Shown here: piece by piece, positions 1-11,050 of the stretch
Layout: every line of letters starts with the position of its first letter
How positions within the stretch are numbered: the first letter of the stretch is position 1
Assembly (NCBI GenBank): GCA_964019135.1
Contig: OZ025263.1
Coordinates: 25,419,639 to 25,483,638 of the forward strand
Direction of reading: 5' to 3'
Source: Arenicola marina
Taxonomy: Eukaryota > Annelida > Polychaeta > Arenicolidae
Length of the DNA stretch: 64,000 nt
Program-made: the position numbers and the translations under genes
The notes under the pieces: generated by a model
Databases searched by the model: none
What the model saw: only the letters and a program-made list of their open reading frames with translations
Told to the model about the DNA's origin: nothing

Positions 1-431
1 CAGCTCAATAGAAACATGGACCACGGTAGTGACATCAGCCGCCCTCAACCATTAACAACGGCTATTGGGCTTTTATTGCTAAGCGCAAATAGGTCGGTCC
101 TTATTTCCATAACGCCGGAGCTACCGGCACCGCCCGCGTGACGGCAATGTCGCGATGCATGTCGGGAAGGGGCCTGGCGTGTCGGGAGGTGCGCCTTATT
201 CTCCGCGGAACCACTTCCGGTGGTGATAAGGTGGTAGGCGGCTGCATCAGTTCAGGTTGAAGAGACCGCACTTCATGTTTTTGTTGTGCTGCGTAGATTT
301 ATGTGTCGGGTTCCATGGCGGAAGGCGCCATGGTCAGAGTGGGTGTGACCGGGCGGGGCGGGGCGGGGCGGAGCGGGGCGGGGAGTGGGGGGCAGATGCA
401 ATTAGACTGTAGAAGCTAGGCGTTGTCCGCT
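1..431. repeat. Dispersed repeat R1, copy 1 (may start before the window)
   Basis: This stretch matches 10495-11050 in the same orientation. Shared blocks, in the same order, are GACCACGGTAGT followed by CAGCCGCCC and AACAACGG (from 19 and 10514), GATGCATGTCGGGAAGGG (about 154 and 10629), TGGTGATA (about 222) and AGAAG(C/T)AGGCGTTGT at the end (about 410 and 11034). The copies differ by many substitutions and indels, so the family is old. No open frame, terminal repeat or target-site duplication is visible. It is probably a decayed non-autonomous transposon. Confidence 0.6.
350..392 (+). other. G-rich tract with quadruplex potential
   Basis: Seven or more runs of three or four G are separated by single C or GA (GGGCGGGGCGGGGCGG and onwards). 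This meets the simple pattern for an intramolecular G-quadruplex. It lies inside repeat R1; the other copy has a longer G-tract at the comparable place rather than this exact sequence. Confidence 0.5.
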
Positions 432-1319
432 TCATCATGTGCAAGATTACTTTGAATAATATAAGATGAATAGATTGCCACAGAAAGGAAAGTATGATTA
501 AATTATTTGGGTCTCTGGGTCCTGCCGCCTGTCCGTAAATTTCCGAGCGCTCACTTCAATTTTAACGGAAATATCGGGCAAAAACAGTGCGATCGGCATT
601 ACGTTCACATCAACGTAACAAAAAATGTTGCACACATGAATACAAATTTTATGGTTATAGTTTGTAATCGTGGTACAAATCCCGAAAACCCATGTGAAGT
701 GATTTGGATTAGGAGGATCGTTTTTTCTCCTATATATCTGACTATGTGACAGTGACGGGACACGCACTGACGCAATGATATCTGCCTTCGTGGGTGATTT
801 GAAAGTGAAATGCTGTGTTAGCACCCAAACAAGGTCACCGTATCTTGCTCCAGGAGGTCGAGCCGAGAGTGAGACGAGACAGCGACAAAAGAGGGACGAG
901 AGAGGGGTCTGGAAAAAACCATCCGTGTTGTCAGAGCACACATCATTGCTAAGTCCTGACGTCATATGTCACGTGACTCAGACGGGCGGCCAGTAATATC
1001 AATCCACCTGCCTCCTAAAGTTTCCGCAAAAGAAAGAACTACATTTCTGTAGTAGCAAAAGTAGAGAAGAAAAAAACGGATGTCAATTATGAATGTTCTA
1101 AATTCTGCTTCACGACTTTCGTGACTTGAATTGCTGAGTGAATATGTTCGTTATTTATGGAAAATGTCCTGAACTTACATATCAAGATATTAACGGTAGC
1201 TAGAGTATTTTTTCTGCAATAAGTTTCGTGCTTATACATTTAAATGCCTTGCGAGCCAGGTTTTAAGTTTTAAAAAAACGTGTTTTTCACAGTTTTCAGG
1301 CACATTTACTCGCCATAAA
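432..1319. other. No gene recognised
   Basis: Short opposing open frames of 155 codons (minus, 498-965) and 80 and 73 codons (plus) overlap each other. None shows a known motif or flanking splice signals that chain to anything else. The stretch appears to be unique, non-coding sequence. Confidence 0.4.
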
Positions 1320-1740
1320 TACGTGAGAGCTAGAAATGAGAGTGGGTAATGAGAGAGGGGCGTGAGAGCGGGGAGACAGCGGGGGAAGTGAGAGCAATGA
1401 GTAAGAGCGGGAAGTGAGAGCGGGGAGTGAGAGCTAGGACAGAGAGCGGCTAGTGAGAGTGGGGAGACAGATGGGGACTAAGAGTGGGGAGTGGGAGTGG
1501 GGATTGAGAGTGAAGAGTGAGAGCGGGGGAATGAGTGGGGAGTGAGAGGGGGGAGTGAGAGCTAGGGCGGAGAGCGGGGAGCCATAGCGGTGAGTGAGAG
1601 GGCGGAGTGAGAGCTAGGGCGCAGAGCGGGGAGCCAGAGCGGTGAGTGAGAGGGGGGAGTGAGAGCTAGGGCGGAGAGCGGGGAGCCATAGCGGTGAGTG
1701 AGAGGGCGGAGTGAGAGCTAGGACCGAGAAGGAGGACAGA
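1320..1740. repeat. Purine-rich GAGAG minisatellite
   Basis: The plus strand is almost pure purine, built from variants of GTGAGAGCGGGGA. From about 1550 a longer period of roughly 52 bp (GAGTGAGAGCTAGGGCGGAG and following) repeats about three and a half times. The strong purine/pyrimidine asymmetry gives triplex potential. The minus-strand frame 1614-1928 is a by-product of the repeat. Confidence 0.75.
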
Positions 1741-2032
1741 GAGCAAGAAACGAGAGCGGATAGACACAGGAGGGGTGCGGGCCAGTGAATGCCAATGGTG
1801 CCGAGGCCGCCGGGTGGCGCAGCTGTCGCTGGGGTTTCATTCCAAATGATGAGCAGTGTTTTGCAATGAATGTTTAGTGTATACGCGTGTATCTGAAACG
1901 TATATAAACCCAATATGTATACCTGCACATAATGTCAAAGTAGTCCAATCTGACCCGTCAAAATCGCCAATTTCGGATAATTGCAACTGGCTGACAGACG
2001 GAAGTTGCAATTAAGCATATTGCATTGTATAT

Positions 2033-2208
2033 CTATATATGTCATATGGGTTATATATATGCCATAACGATTAGACATATGCCATAATTATTTTATATAT
2101 GTCATAGCGATTACATATATGTCATAGCGATTACATATATGTCATAGCCATTGTATATGTGTCATAGCGATTGTATATATGTCATACCGATGGTAATATA
2201 TATGTCAT
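2033..2208. repeat. 20-bp AT-rich minisatellite
   Basis: About nine imperfect copies of ATATATGTCATAGCGATTAC occur head to tail. Variants are ATGCCATAAC and GTCATACCGA. No coding potential is visible. Confidence 0.8.
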
Positions 2209-2215
2209 TGGAAGT

Positions 2216-3415
2216 CTGCTGCCTACTTTATTACTTTGTCATAATGCATTTAGGGTGCGTGTGAACACGAAAAGTGTCCACTCTGTCTTTAAAACTAAAG
2301 ACACAGTGCAGCGGTCCATGTCTCAATAGAAGTTTAAGCAGGTCATTCATATTGATCATTGCGAGATAACAGGGACAGGAACAGACCAGGAAAACAGTCA
2401 CGTTCTTTTTGTTCTTTACGCTGCGCCAATCGACCAGGCCAGGTTCGTTTTAAAACACCCGTGACGTCATTTGAGCCTAAACTGCTTATGCTTAAGCGGA
2501 CGTGAGAACCTCGTCGTCAACCCGTAATTTGGCTTTGTTACCCGGCTTGTTAGCCGGGCGGAAGCAAGTGCCGAACTGACAGAGGGGTGCACCATGCTTT
2601 GTCATAGGGCATCAGGGCGTGGCATGATCTCTCCCCGCCGGATATATACACCAAACGATGCGGTATCCAGCCTTTTTTCTGTAAAAATAAAAACTAGCAG
2701 TTGTCTGCATGGATAGCATTATGACCCATTTCGGGTGGACTCGCACTTTGTTCATTGTTCCCTGGCGCGCTGCCGACCCACACAGCGCCGAGAACTCGAG
2801 CATCCGGCGGAAGGCGTGAAATGCGGTCACACTATTAGTCCTGTCAGCAGCAGGTCTTCCAGTGATCAGGGTATCATAGTGGCTGCTTATTGTAAAGTAA
2901 CTAGATTTTGACATTATTATGCTAATTTCCTCGGTAAATCCAATGAGAGACCGTCGTCATAGGATCTGATTCCCAGGAAGAGAACTACAGTCCAGTGACC
3001 TTTCCCGGGAGGAGCGGGGAGTACTTAACACATTGCTGGGTTTGGGGTTTTTCGCAGTAAAGGCGTCCCCCCCCCCCTTCCCCGCCAAATTCTGTTCTTT
3101 TTCATCATCAATATTCGCTTTAGGGGATGTCTTTTCCATTCTAAATATCCGCTATCTCAGGCACCAAGGAATGTCCCCACCAGATTTGTTTAATAGTGCC
3201 CCCCCCCCCACCCCCGCCCAGGGACGGAAATACATTTGTGATCAGCACCGCGCATGCTACTACTGAGGCCCCACAGACATACAGACACTCCGCCCAGCCA
3301 TGAACACTGTGAGCGGTGTACCAATCGACTCGTTAATGTGCATTAGGTTTTCTCGGACAATAAGATTCGTAATGTTGACTAACAGACTGCAAAGCTGACC
3401 AGTGCCTCATCCATA
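2216..3415. other. No gene recognised; poly-C tracts
   Basis: I see unique sequence with two poly-C runs (about 3068 and 3200). Short opposing open frames (100 codons on minus at 2612-2914, 77 on plus at 3033-3266) have no recognisable motif; the latter runs through the C-tracts. Confidence 0.4.
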
Positions 3416-3419
3416 ATTA

Positions 3420-3685
3420 ACCAGCTTAACAGCAGCTTGTTCAATTCACCAGCTTAACAGCAGCTTGGTTCAATTCACCAGCTTAACAGCAGCTTGGTTC
3501 AATTCACCAGCTTAACAGCAGCTTGGTTCAATTCACCAGCTTAACAGCAGCTTGGTTCAATTCACCAGCTTAACAGGAGCTTGGTTCAATTCACCAGCTT
3601 AACAGCAGCTTGGTTCAATTCACCAGCTTAACAGGAGCTTGGTTCAATTCACCAGCTTAACAGCAGCTTGGTTCAATTCACCAGC
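3420..3685. repeat. 29-bp minisatellite
   Basis: About nine near-identical copies of a 29-bp unit (CCAGCTTAACAGCAGCTTGG plus TTCAATTCA) lie head to tail. AGCTT and its partner inside each unit could form a short hairpin. Two units carry AGGAGC instead of AGCAGC. The sequence after 3690 is unique. Confidence 0.9.
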
Positions 3686-4406
3686 CCATTTAATGAGAAC
3701 GCTGCCAGCCACACTGAGTCCCGTGTACCCATGTGTATATTATGGTGGGTTGGCCCTTCCACCCTCCAGACATGGCACTTTTGACTTCCATTTGGCTCCG
3801 ATGACGTCACAGCCTAATAAAACGTGGTGTTGACGGTGTACCTGAGTCTGATGAAGACATAGGAAGTCTTTCTTTGTCCAGACGTCTTGCTTCACCCGTC
3901 TCTCCGTGATGGAGAGGAATTGGAAGATTGATGTCCTATTTAAGGATAGGGTACCTGAGTGTATCGCTGGCTTTATATCATAAGGACAAGTAGCTTCACT
4001 TGCCGCGTTCACACGCACTTTAAAGGAAGCATAGACCTTTTGCCACGCCACGGGGTTGTATTAACACGCAATCGGCGTACAGACCTAAAATAACTGGAAC
4101 TATATTTTTATATCAGAATCTTGAGACACGAATGCAATGAAAGAAGTCGGCTAGTGAGCCACATTCAGTCAACAACGCCGCAAACATCACAATCTGCACA
4201 TTTTGCCTGTGTTAATGACAACAATATCAGTTCCCTATAATTATTACTGTAGGTCACGATTATCTTCGTATTATGCAACAGGGATGATACTTTGACTTGG
4301 TCTTACCACGGCATAAATTACTTTCACCGTCTACTATCGGTGATATGCCAATGTCGTACGCTGGGTGATTGGGGGTTGGTTATTATTATTTGTATTCGAT
4401 GTCAGC

Positions 4407-4548
4407 ATGGCATGTACATCAGGGAGATCCATTACTTACACAGATCAGACTCAGAATGGCATGTACATCAGAGATATCCATTACTTACACAGACTCAGAT
4501 TCAGGATGACATGTACATCAGGGATATTCATTACTTAGACTCAGTCCC
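4407..4548. repeat. 49-bp tandem repeat, three copies
   Basis: ATGGCATGTACATCAGGGAG starts at 4407 and recurs with substitutions at 4456 and as ATGACATGTACATCAGGGAT at 4505. Each copy continues with CCATTACTTACACAG-like sequence. An open frame crosses it only because the unit lacks stops. Confidence 0.8.
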
Positions 4549-4707
4549 TGAAAGGCCAGAACAGATGTCCTTCTTATGCATTTTGGTTTAAACATAAGCA
4601 TGTTTTATTTTGCAATTAGATAATTATACAAATTCCTCAGTTTTAATGTCATTTCACTCAAATTTTCCGCATGTTTCTACAATTATTTAATATTCAATAA
4701 TAATAAT

Positions 4708-5412
4708 TTGAATGACGTTATAACAACGATGGCGGGGGACGAACCAATGTTCCTTGGTCGCTGTCGTCATGGTCATAGCTCAGCCACATCAGACGGCCCT
4801 GGGACGATGGCTGCTGAGGAGGGAGGGGTCCTCGGGGTCACCGTCCTGAAACCAGGCCTCCAGCCCCAGTCGTTACTCACCTGGGACCCGCCTTCCCCTC
4901 AGACCGCTCCTCCTCCCATACCACTAGTGTTTCGACCCGATCAATCGGCAAAAAAGAAGATAATTCTTGGTCGCCCCTTTCCATTAGGTGACTCGCTGGC
5001 AGCTTTTCATTTGCTCGGCAGCCGATCTCGTTGTTTGCAAGCTCTGTGTACTACGTCACAGATGAGTGTGCATTTCACTTGTATATCCACTCTCTGCCTT
5101 CGACTCGCTCCGCCAGGGTTCCATTATATCGCTCTTGTCGCCTACGGCCTCAATGCATTTTCACACTCAATCGCCAGGGCGGCGCTGCGCAAATTGATAG
5201 GCAAAATGCCTAGCGCATTGCTACAAGTTAGTGCTGGGACCCTTCCTAAGCCTAATAACACATGGAATCAGGTGATGAAAAGAAAGAGTTCCGTCACAAT
5301 TATAACTTTTTCGAAAGGGTACAACATGGTTTTTGCTGTATTAAATACACAAAGCTCGTTTATTTTAGGTTTTATTCTTGGAAACTATAATGTTGCAAGA
5401 AATTACAGCTGA
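4708..5412 (+). CDS. Unrecognised 234-codon open frame, doubtful gene
   Basis: This is the longest open frame in the window that is not made of tandem repeats. It starts with ATG at 4708 and ends at TGA about 5410. The translation has a proline-rich stretch near residues 50-75 (PPSPQTAPPPIPLV) and a cysteine-containing middle (CLQALCTTSQMSVHFTCIS), but no domain I know. A stop-free run of this length is uncommon but possible by chance in 64 kb read in six frames. No splice-site chain, polyadenylation signal or neighbouring gene supports it. It could be a single-exon gene, an exon, or chance. Confidence 0.12.
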   Translation: MNDVITTMAGDEPMFLGRCRHGHSSATSDGPGTMAAEEGGVLGVTVLKPGLQPQSLLTWDPPSPQTAPPPIPLVFRPDQSAKKKIILGRPFPLGDSLAAFHLLGSRSRCLQALCTTSQMSVHFTCISTLCLRLAPPGFHYIALVAYGLNAFSHSIARAALRKLIGKMPSALLQVSAGTLPKPNNTWNQVMKRKSSVTIITFSKGYNMVFAVLNTQSSFILGFILGNYNVARNYS

Positions 5413-6894
5413 TTTGACCGTATTTCAAGAACAGACAGCAGCGGTAAAAGCTACCTTGCGTAGCGCCACCGTGCGGGGAGCTTGTTGTTTATCAGTGTTT
5501 ATTTCACAGATGATTACTGTGTAGTAATAATCAGGCCATAAATGACAAGATTTAAATCTTGACATGAGTTGGGCGCGACAACACAGTTTCAATGGCTGGC
5601 CTGTGCTGGGCGGTAATAGTGAAACCCGACCAGAGATATTAAATTTCCGACGGATGTCTCACAGAGTTTGTTGTGTAAGAGGTATTAAATTCGCTTAATA
5701 CGTGGGGAGGTCCAGACTTCCGGTGAGAGCCATCGCGTGAGAACCCGGATGTTTACTGGCTGGTTCCCGGACTCCCACTGCCCGTGACAAGTAGGCAAAT
5801 ACTCGGAAATACCGGGAAATACCCGATACTTACACCCCAACCCTCCCCTGCGCCAAGGTAAAACTCAAATACATTTCCATTTGTCCATATGTGTTGACCG
5901 TGGACATAGGTCGGCTGTACATGTTTGGGCTAACTGCATAAAGACATGTTATGTAAAATATATTAGCGGCGGATTCAGGTGGGGGGGTGTCACGGCGGAC
6001 AGACCCATTCGCCCCGCTCCCTTTGAGCCAAGATGTTATGTTTTTCAATGCACAATATACGCCTTCTGATGTGTTGCCCCCCCCCCCCCCATCGCCCCCG
6101 CCTTTGACGATTAAAACCTTAGACTTAGAGGGCGGGAACTAATTTTTAGTGTAATAATTTAACGATAATTTTTCATCAGGATTTTTATGTTGGAAACGTA
6201 CGCAAACAAATCTTTTCCTTAATTCTCTTACCAAGTCATTATATATGTAAACATTTCTTTGTAGATGCGATCTACCCTTTCCAGTTGAATCGTTGTTAGC
6301 AGTTTAATACAATGTGATATTTACGCAAGGATCGGTTTGCCCTCTGATCGCTCCCACACCGCTTTCAAGTGAATTGTTGTAGTTTTCTGCGCCCTGTTTA
6401 CATATGTAGCGCCATATTTTAAAATTTAGATTTTTGCTTGGTGTAATTGCGACAGATAAATTAACAACGACATTGTTACTGCAGTCATACAGTTGGTGTC
6501 CATATTAGATCAATTTGCTATGTGGACTTTCATAACCTCACTTATTGTGCGTTATGGTCGATAATGATTTCGGCATTTAGATTATTCCTGCATTTGCTTG
6601 TACCATTTGTTGCCTTGATTTGTGGGCCAGGAACTTTTTCTTGTGGACCGGCTGGGACCAGAGCGTGAAAGTTCAAATATATAAAAACCCATAGAGAACT
6701 ATCACAAACATTAAAAAACTCCCAGTTGCCAAACATGGGAAGTGACACGTGATAAAACACTTCCATCACAACAGAAATCCTGCCTATTTGCCAACGTCGG
6801 AATAGTGCCGCAAAAAGGCAAATTCTTCAGTTAGGTCACAAATGTAAACCGTGAGCATCTGATTACACAGAATGCTGCCAGTAAATTACTGCCG
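5413..6894. other. No gene recognised
   Basis: The stretch is mostly AT-rich unique sequence with one poly-C run near 6076. No exon with paired splice sites and a recognisable translation was found. Confidence 0.4.
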
Positions 6895-7180
6895 GATTTC
6901 CTCGTGAAATCATGGTAACGTGCTGCGTGAGATAATGGATGATCCCTGTAGAGCGGCAGTGACTCCGGTTGGCCGACATTAAGTCGCCATTTGGGTCCAT
7001 TTGGGTCCATTTGGGTCCATTTGGGCCCATTTGGGTCCATTTGGGTCCATTTGGGTCCATTTGGGTCCATTTGGGTCCATCGCCAAAGTGGGTCGCGATA
7101 GGCTGGCTGTTGACCTGCGCCAAGACGAGCCGCCCGTTGATCGCGAGGTGGCGCTGTAAATCAAGGTCTGGGAACAGTTA
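6895..7180 (+). repeat. Dispersed repeat R2, copy 1, with internal 10-bp array
   Basis: This matches 12378-12660 in the same orientation. Shared blocks include GAGATAATGGATGATCCCTG (one substitution in the other copy), AAGTCGCCATTTG, ATCGCCAAAGT, TGGCTGTTGACCTGC and GATCGCGAGGTGGCGCTGTA. The copies differ mainly in the middle, where this one carries an expanded CCATTTGGGT array. It is probably a degenerate non-autonomous element. Confidence 0.7.
6987..7080 (+). repeat. 10-bp CCATTTGGGT minisatellite
   Basis: About nine and a half copies of CCATTTGGGT occur head to tail, with one T-to-C variant (GGGCCC). All three minus-strand frames are open across it and read MDPNGPKWTQ repeats, because a 10-bp unit cycles through the three frames. 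It sits inside repeat R2, where the other copy has only CCATTTGCGTCCATTG. Confidence 0.95.
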
Positions 7181-7389
7181 TAAAAGGGTGTTTAGCCAAT
7201 AACAAGAGGCTCCCGCCAACGTGGTCCGCTGTGAACCAATCAACACGAAGCTGGACAGTATCTCAGCCTCGGCTGCGCGGAACAAATTGGAATAGAGTTC
7301 GGCTGGCGGGCGTACAGCTAGAGAGATGTGAATACATGTACATATATCGGGTTTTTGAAAATAAGTCTCCCTTTTTCGGAACGTAAAAC

Positions 7390-8912
7390 AAGTCCCATTG
7401 TAAATGCTGTACACCTCAAGTCCCATTGTAAATGCGGTGCACCCCAGGTCCCGTTGTAAAGGCGGTACACCTAAAGTCCCATTGTAAAGGCGGTACACCT
7501 CAAGTCCCATTGTAAAGGCGGTACACCTCAAGTTCCATTGTAAATGCTGTAACCTCAAGTCCCATTGTAAAGGCGGTACACCTCAAGTCCCATTGTAAAT
7601 GCTGTACACCTCAAGTCCCATTGTAAATGCTGTACAACTTAAGTCCCATTGTAAATGCTGTACACCCCAGTTCCCATTGTAAATGCAGTACACCCCAGGT
7701 CCCATTGTAAATGCTGTATACCCCAGATCCCATTGTAAATGCTGTACACCCCAGGTCGCATTGTAAATGCTGTCCACCCCAGGTCTCATTGTAAATGCTG
7801 TACATCCCAGATCCCATTGTAAATGCTGTATACCCCAGATCCCATTGTAAATGCTGTACACCCCAGGTCTCATTGTAAATGCTGTCCACCCCAGGTCTCA
7901 TTGTAAATGCTGTACATCCCAGGTCCCATTGTAAATGCTGCACACCCCAGGTCCCATTGTAAATACTGTACACCCCAGGTCCCATTGTAAATGCGGTGCA
8001 CCCCAGGTTCCATTGTAAATGCTGTACACCCCAGATCCCATTGTAAATGCTGTACACCCCAGATCCCATTGTAAATGCTGTACACCCCAGGTCCCATTGT
8101 AAATGCTGTACACCTCAAGTCCCATTGTAAATGCAGTACACCCCAGGTCCCATTGTAAATGCTGTACACCCCAGGTCCCATTGTAAAAGCTATACACCTC
8201 AAGTCCCATTGTAAATGCGGTACACCCCAGGTCCCATTGTAAATGCTGTACACCCCATGTCCCATTGTAAATGCTGTACACCACAAGTCGCATTGTAAAT
8301 GCTGTACACCTCAAGTCCCATTGTAAATGCTGTACACCCCAGATCCCATTGTAAATGCTGTACACTCCAGATCCCATTGTAAATGCTGTACACCCTAGGT
8401 CCCATTGTAAATGCTGTACACCTCAAGTCCCATTGTAAATGCTGTACACCCCAGGTCCCATTGTAAATGCTGTGCACCCCAGGTCCCATTGTAAAAGCTA
8501 TACACCTCAAGTCCCATTGTAAATGCGGTACACCCCAGGTTCCATTGTAAATGCTGTACACCCCGGATCCCATTGTAAATGATGTACACCCCAGATCCCA
8601 TTGTAAATGCTGTACACCCCAGGTCCCATTGTAAATGCTGTACACCTCGAGTCCCATTGTAAATGCAGTACACCCCAGGTCCCATTGTAAATGCTGTACA
8701 CCCCAGGTCCCATTGTAAAAGCTATACACCTCAAGTCCCATTGTAAATGCGGTGCACCCCAGGTCCCATTGTATATGCTGTACACCCCAGGTCCCATTGT
8801 AAATGCTGTACACCGCAAGTCCCATTGTACATGCTGTACACCTCAAGTCCCATTGTAAATGCGGTGCACCCCAGGTCCCATTGTAAATGTTGCGCATCTC
8901 AAGTTTCATTGT
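7390..8912. repeat. 28-bp minisatellite, about 54 copies
   Basis: This is a large head-to-tail array of TCCCATTGTAAATGCTGTAC plus ACCCCAGG with point variants (GCGGTACACC, CTCAAG). A variant pair starting TTGTAAAAGCTATACACCTC recurs at 8181, 8489 and 8713, that is 11 and 8 units apart, which points to higher-order duplication. 28 is 1 modulo 3 and the minus strand of the unit has no stop, so several long minus-strand open frames (up to 236 codons, MGPGVYSIYNGTW-type) overlap. I treat them as by-products. Confidence 0.95.
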
Positions 8913-10494
8913 GTTTTAATGGCTGGCACACAGTATATTGCCGGGAGTGGCCGGGACAGACTAAGCTGTTTCTTTCAACAGCCTGGAGAGCAGACAAATT
9001 TTGCCTCGGGTTATATTTGACAAGTAGCGGAACGGAAGACGACCTCTATACATTGATGAGCAAGACATCGACAAAGACAGACATTGACCTTCATGGAGTC
9101 AAAGACAAACGTTTGTTTTTGGCTGATTAGTCTGGCATCCGCTGTAAGTTGTGCCCAGTACAGGAAGGATCTAGGTGAGAAATGGAGTCCTTTTTGCCAG
9201 GCAATGGATGTTGTTACCGGTCCCGTGAGCCGGCCTGAGTCACCATGTCAAGTCATACAAGTAACTGAGTCTGTGAGGCATTTCTTTTGGGAGACACGAC
9301 TGCGTAATGTTTCCTCAGTGGTATCAGATGCTGCGAATTTACCGCTAGTTCTCTTGCTATAAATATATTTCTTTGTATTAATTCGCTTTCAATATAGTTG
9401 TGCAATATCTACCAAAGTAGATTTCACACAGTAGTTGTTCGGAATTTCCACACAATAGTTGTACGAAACGGACTTTTATTTTGGGTTTACATTCTGCAAT
9501 GCAATACTGGCTTTAATATGTTCCACCTCATAGGGCTATAAAGTCTCGTTCGCTTAGACTTCCGGTTTACTCATTTTGGGGACAAACAAACGAGGCACGT
9601 GTTCGGAAAGAGTTTAGAATCTCTGCGCACACTGGTATCCTGATTATCTGTGACGTAGGCCTGCGCAAAAGCCAGGCGCCGAGGGGTGGGTCCATTGCGG
9701 AAGGCCTAGCGATATGATTAAGAATATTTAAAAAGATATAGCTTCACAAAACGGATAGACGACACATTTTGTATTCGTTTGCGCTATCGTAATGACGAAT
9801 ATTTGTTACGACGGGACAATACGGCTGGGAAACTAACGTATTTTTTGCATTTAGTACGAACACGAGGCATTGTGACGTCACACGGATGCTCCCCGGTGAC
9901 AACGTTGGCGCAACGCTTCAAACAGAAAACTTAGAAAAATGAAAAAACTTGGTCCTTTCGTGATCCAAAAGTGATAGAAAAAACATCCGACTGGTCTTAT
10001 TTTATCTTTACAATGTGGTTTAATGACGCATCCGTGTGCTGTTACTCCATCACTGCACATTTTTACAGCGAAATGTTTAAGTCGGTCACTTGTTCTCGCC
10101 ATTTTTGTTACCGCGGAGGCACGCAAAACTCTGTGACGTCACGCACTTTTTGAGGAACTTGCGAAAGCCGGGTGCAGGGCTAAATTTAGAACGTTATTTT
10201 TAGCTTTCAAGTGTTTTTAGGACGGATTTTACCTTGTATATTCCCAAAGTTCTGCGCTTCATCGCCTCCAAATATTTTAACGTATATCTCCCATAGCCAT
10301 GTTTAGTGAAATGGTACTCATAGTCATTAGAATAAACCTTGAAAGAAATTGACTTCTAGCTGCCTATGCTTCAACATGGAGCACATGTGTTTGTTTGTCC
10401 CCAAAACTGAAGTCTCGCGGCCCGATCGCGAGAACTGTATAGCTGCAACCACAAGTCTATGTTAGATTCCCTTTCATGACGTGACAGCGAAGAC
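8913..10494. other. No firm gene; distant inverted pair
   Basis: An 18-bp perfect inverted repeat, TTTTGGGGACAAACAAAC at 9574-9591 and its complement at 10389-10406, brackets about 800 bp and may mark the ends of an old element. A small open frame at 9084-9362 (reading from an internal Met, MESKTNVCFWLISLASAVSC) begins like a signal peptide, but nothing else supports it as a gene. Confidence 0.3.
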
Positions 10495-11050
10495 TGGTAT
10501 CAATATAAAAATTGACCACGGTAGTTATATCAGCCGCCCACAACCGTTAACAACGGTTATTTGACTTTAACATGTATTTCCGTAACTCCGGAGTAGCCAC
10601 CAGCGCCGAGGATATGACAATATTGTGATGCATGTCGGGAAGGGCACATGTGTCTGTGTCGGGAGGGGGGGGGCAGTATTAACTGCGGCGTCAAGAACAT
10701 GACGCAAGGTCAACTAGCTTTTAGTGGTGATAGGGGCGGGGCAAGGGGTATTTCCTCGGGAACGGGTTTTACATGGGGGGGGGGGCTGGTTGCGAGGACA
10801 CCAGGGGGGTAGGGCGTTTTTTTTTGCAACACGCTATTTGAGAATGATGGACTGACCGATGAGTAGAAAACGCAAATATCGCGGCAAACACCACCGTCCT
10901 AAGGCACTAAGCGTCTAATGACTAAAGCCCCATAGGCCTCTACCTCCGCTCAACCTCCAGGCACCCCTTTACCTCACCCCCCTTGCCCCCTCACCCCCCT
11001 TGCCCCCACCCCCCCTTGATAGGGAAACAGGTATAGAAGCCAGGCGTTGT
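10495..11050 (+). repeat. Dispersed repeat R1, copy 2
   Basis: This is the second copy of the repeat at 1-431 and about 125 bp longer, mostly through G-tracts (about 10662 and 10775) and C-rich sequence (10940-11015). It starts with TCAATATAAAAATTGACCAC and ends at AGAAGCCAGGCGTTGT. No open frame of note. Confidence 0.6.

Noticed and set aside
7178..8909. Long minus-strand open frames (up to 236 codons) over the 28-bp array
   Set aside because: They overlap each other in all frames and follow solely from a stop-free unit of 28 bp.
7390..8912. Possible CRISPR array (28-bp direct repeats)
   Set aside because: The units are contiguous with no unique spacers, and the genome has spliced genes. 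This is a minisatellite.
1..11050. R1 copies as long terminal repeats of a retrotransposon
   Set aside because: There is no polymerase, protease or gag-like frame, primer-binding site or polypurine tract in between, and the copies are strongly diverged.
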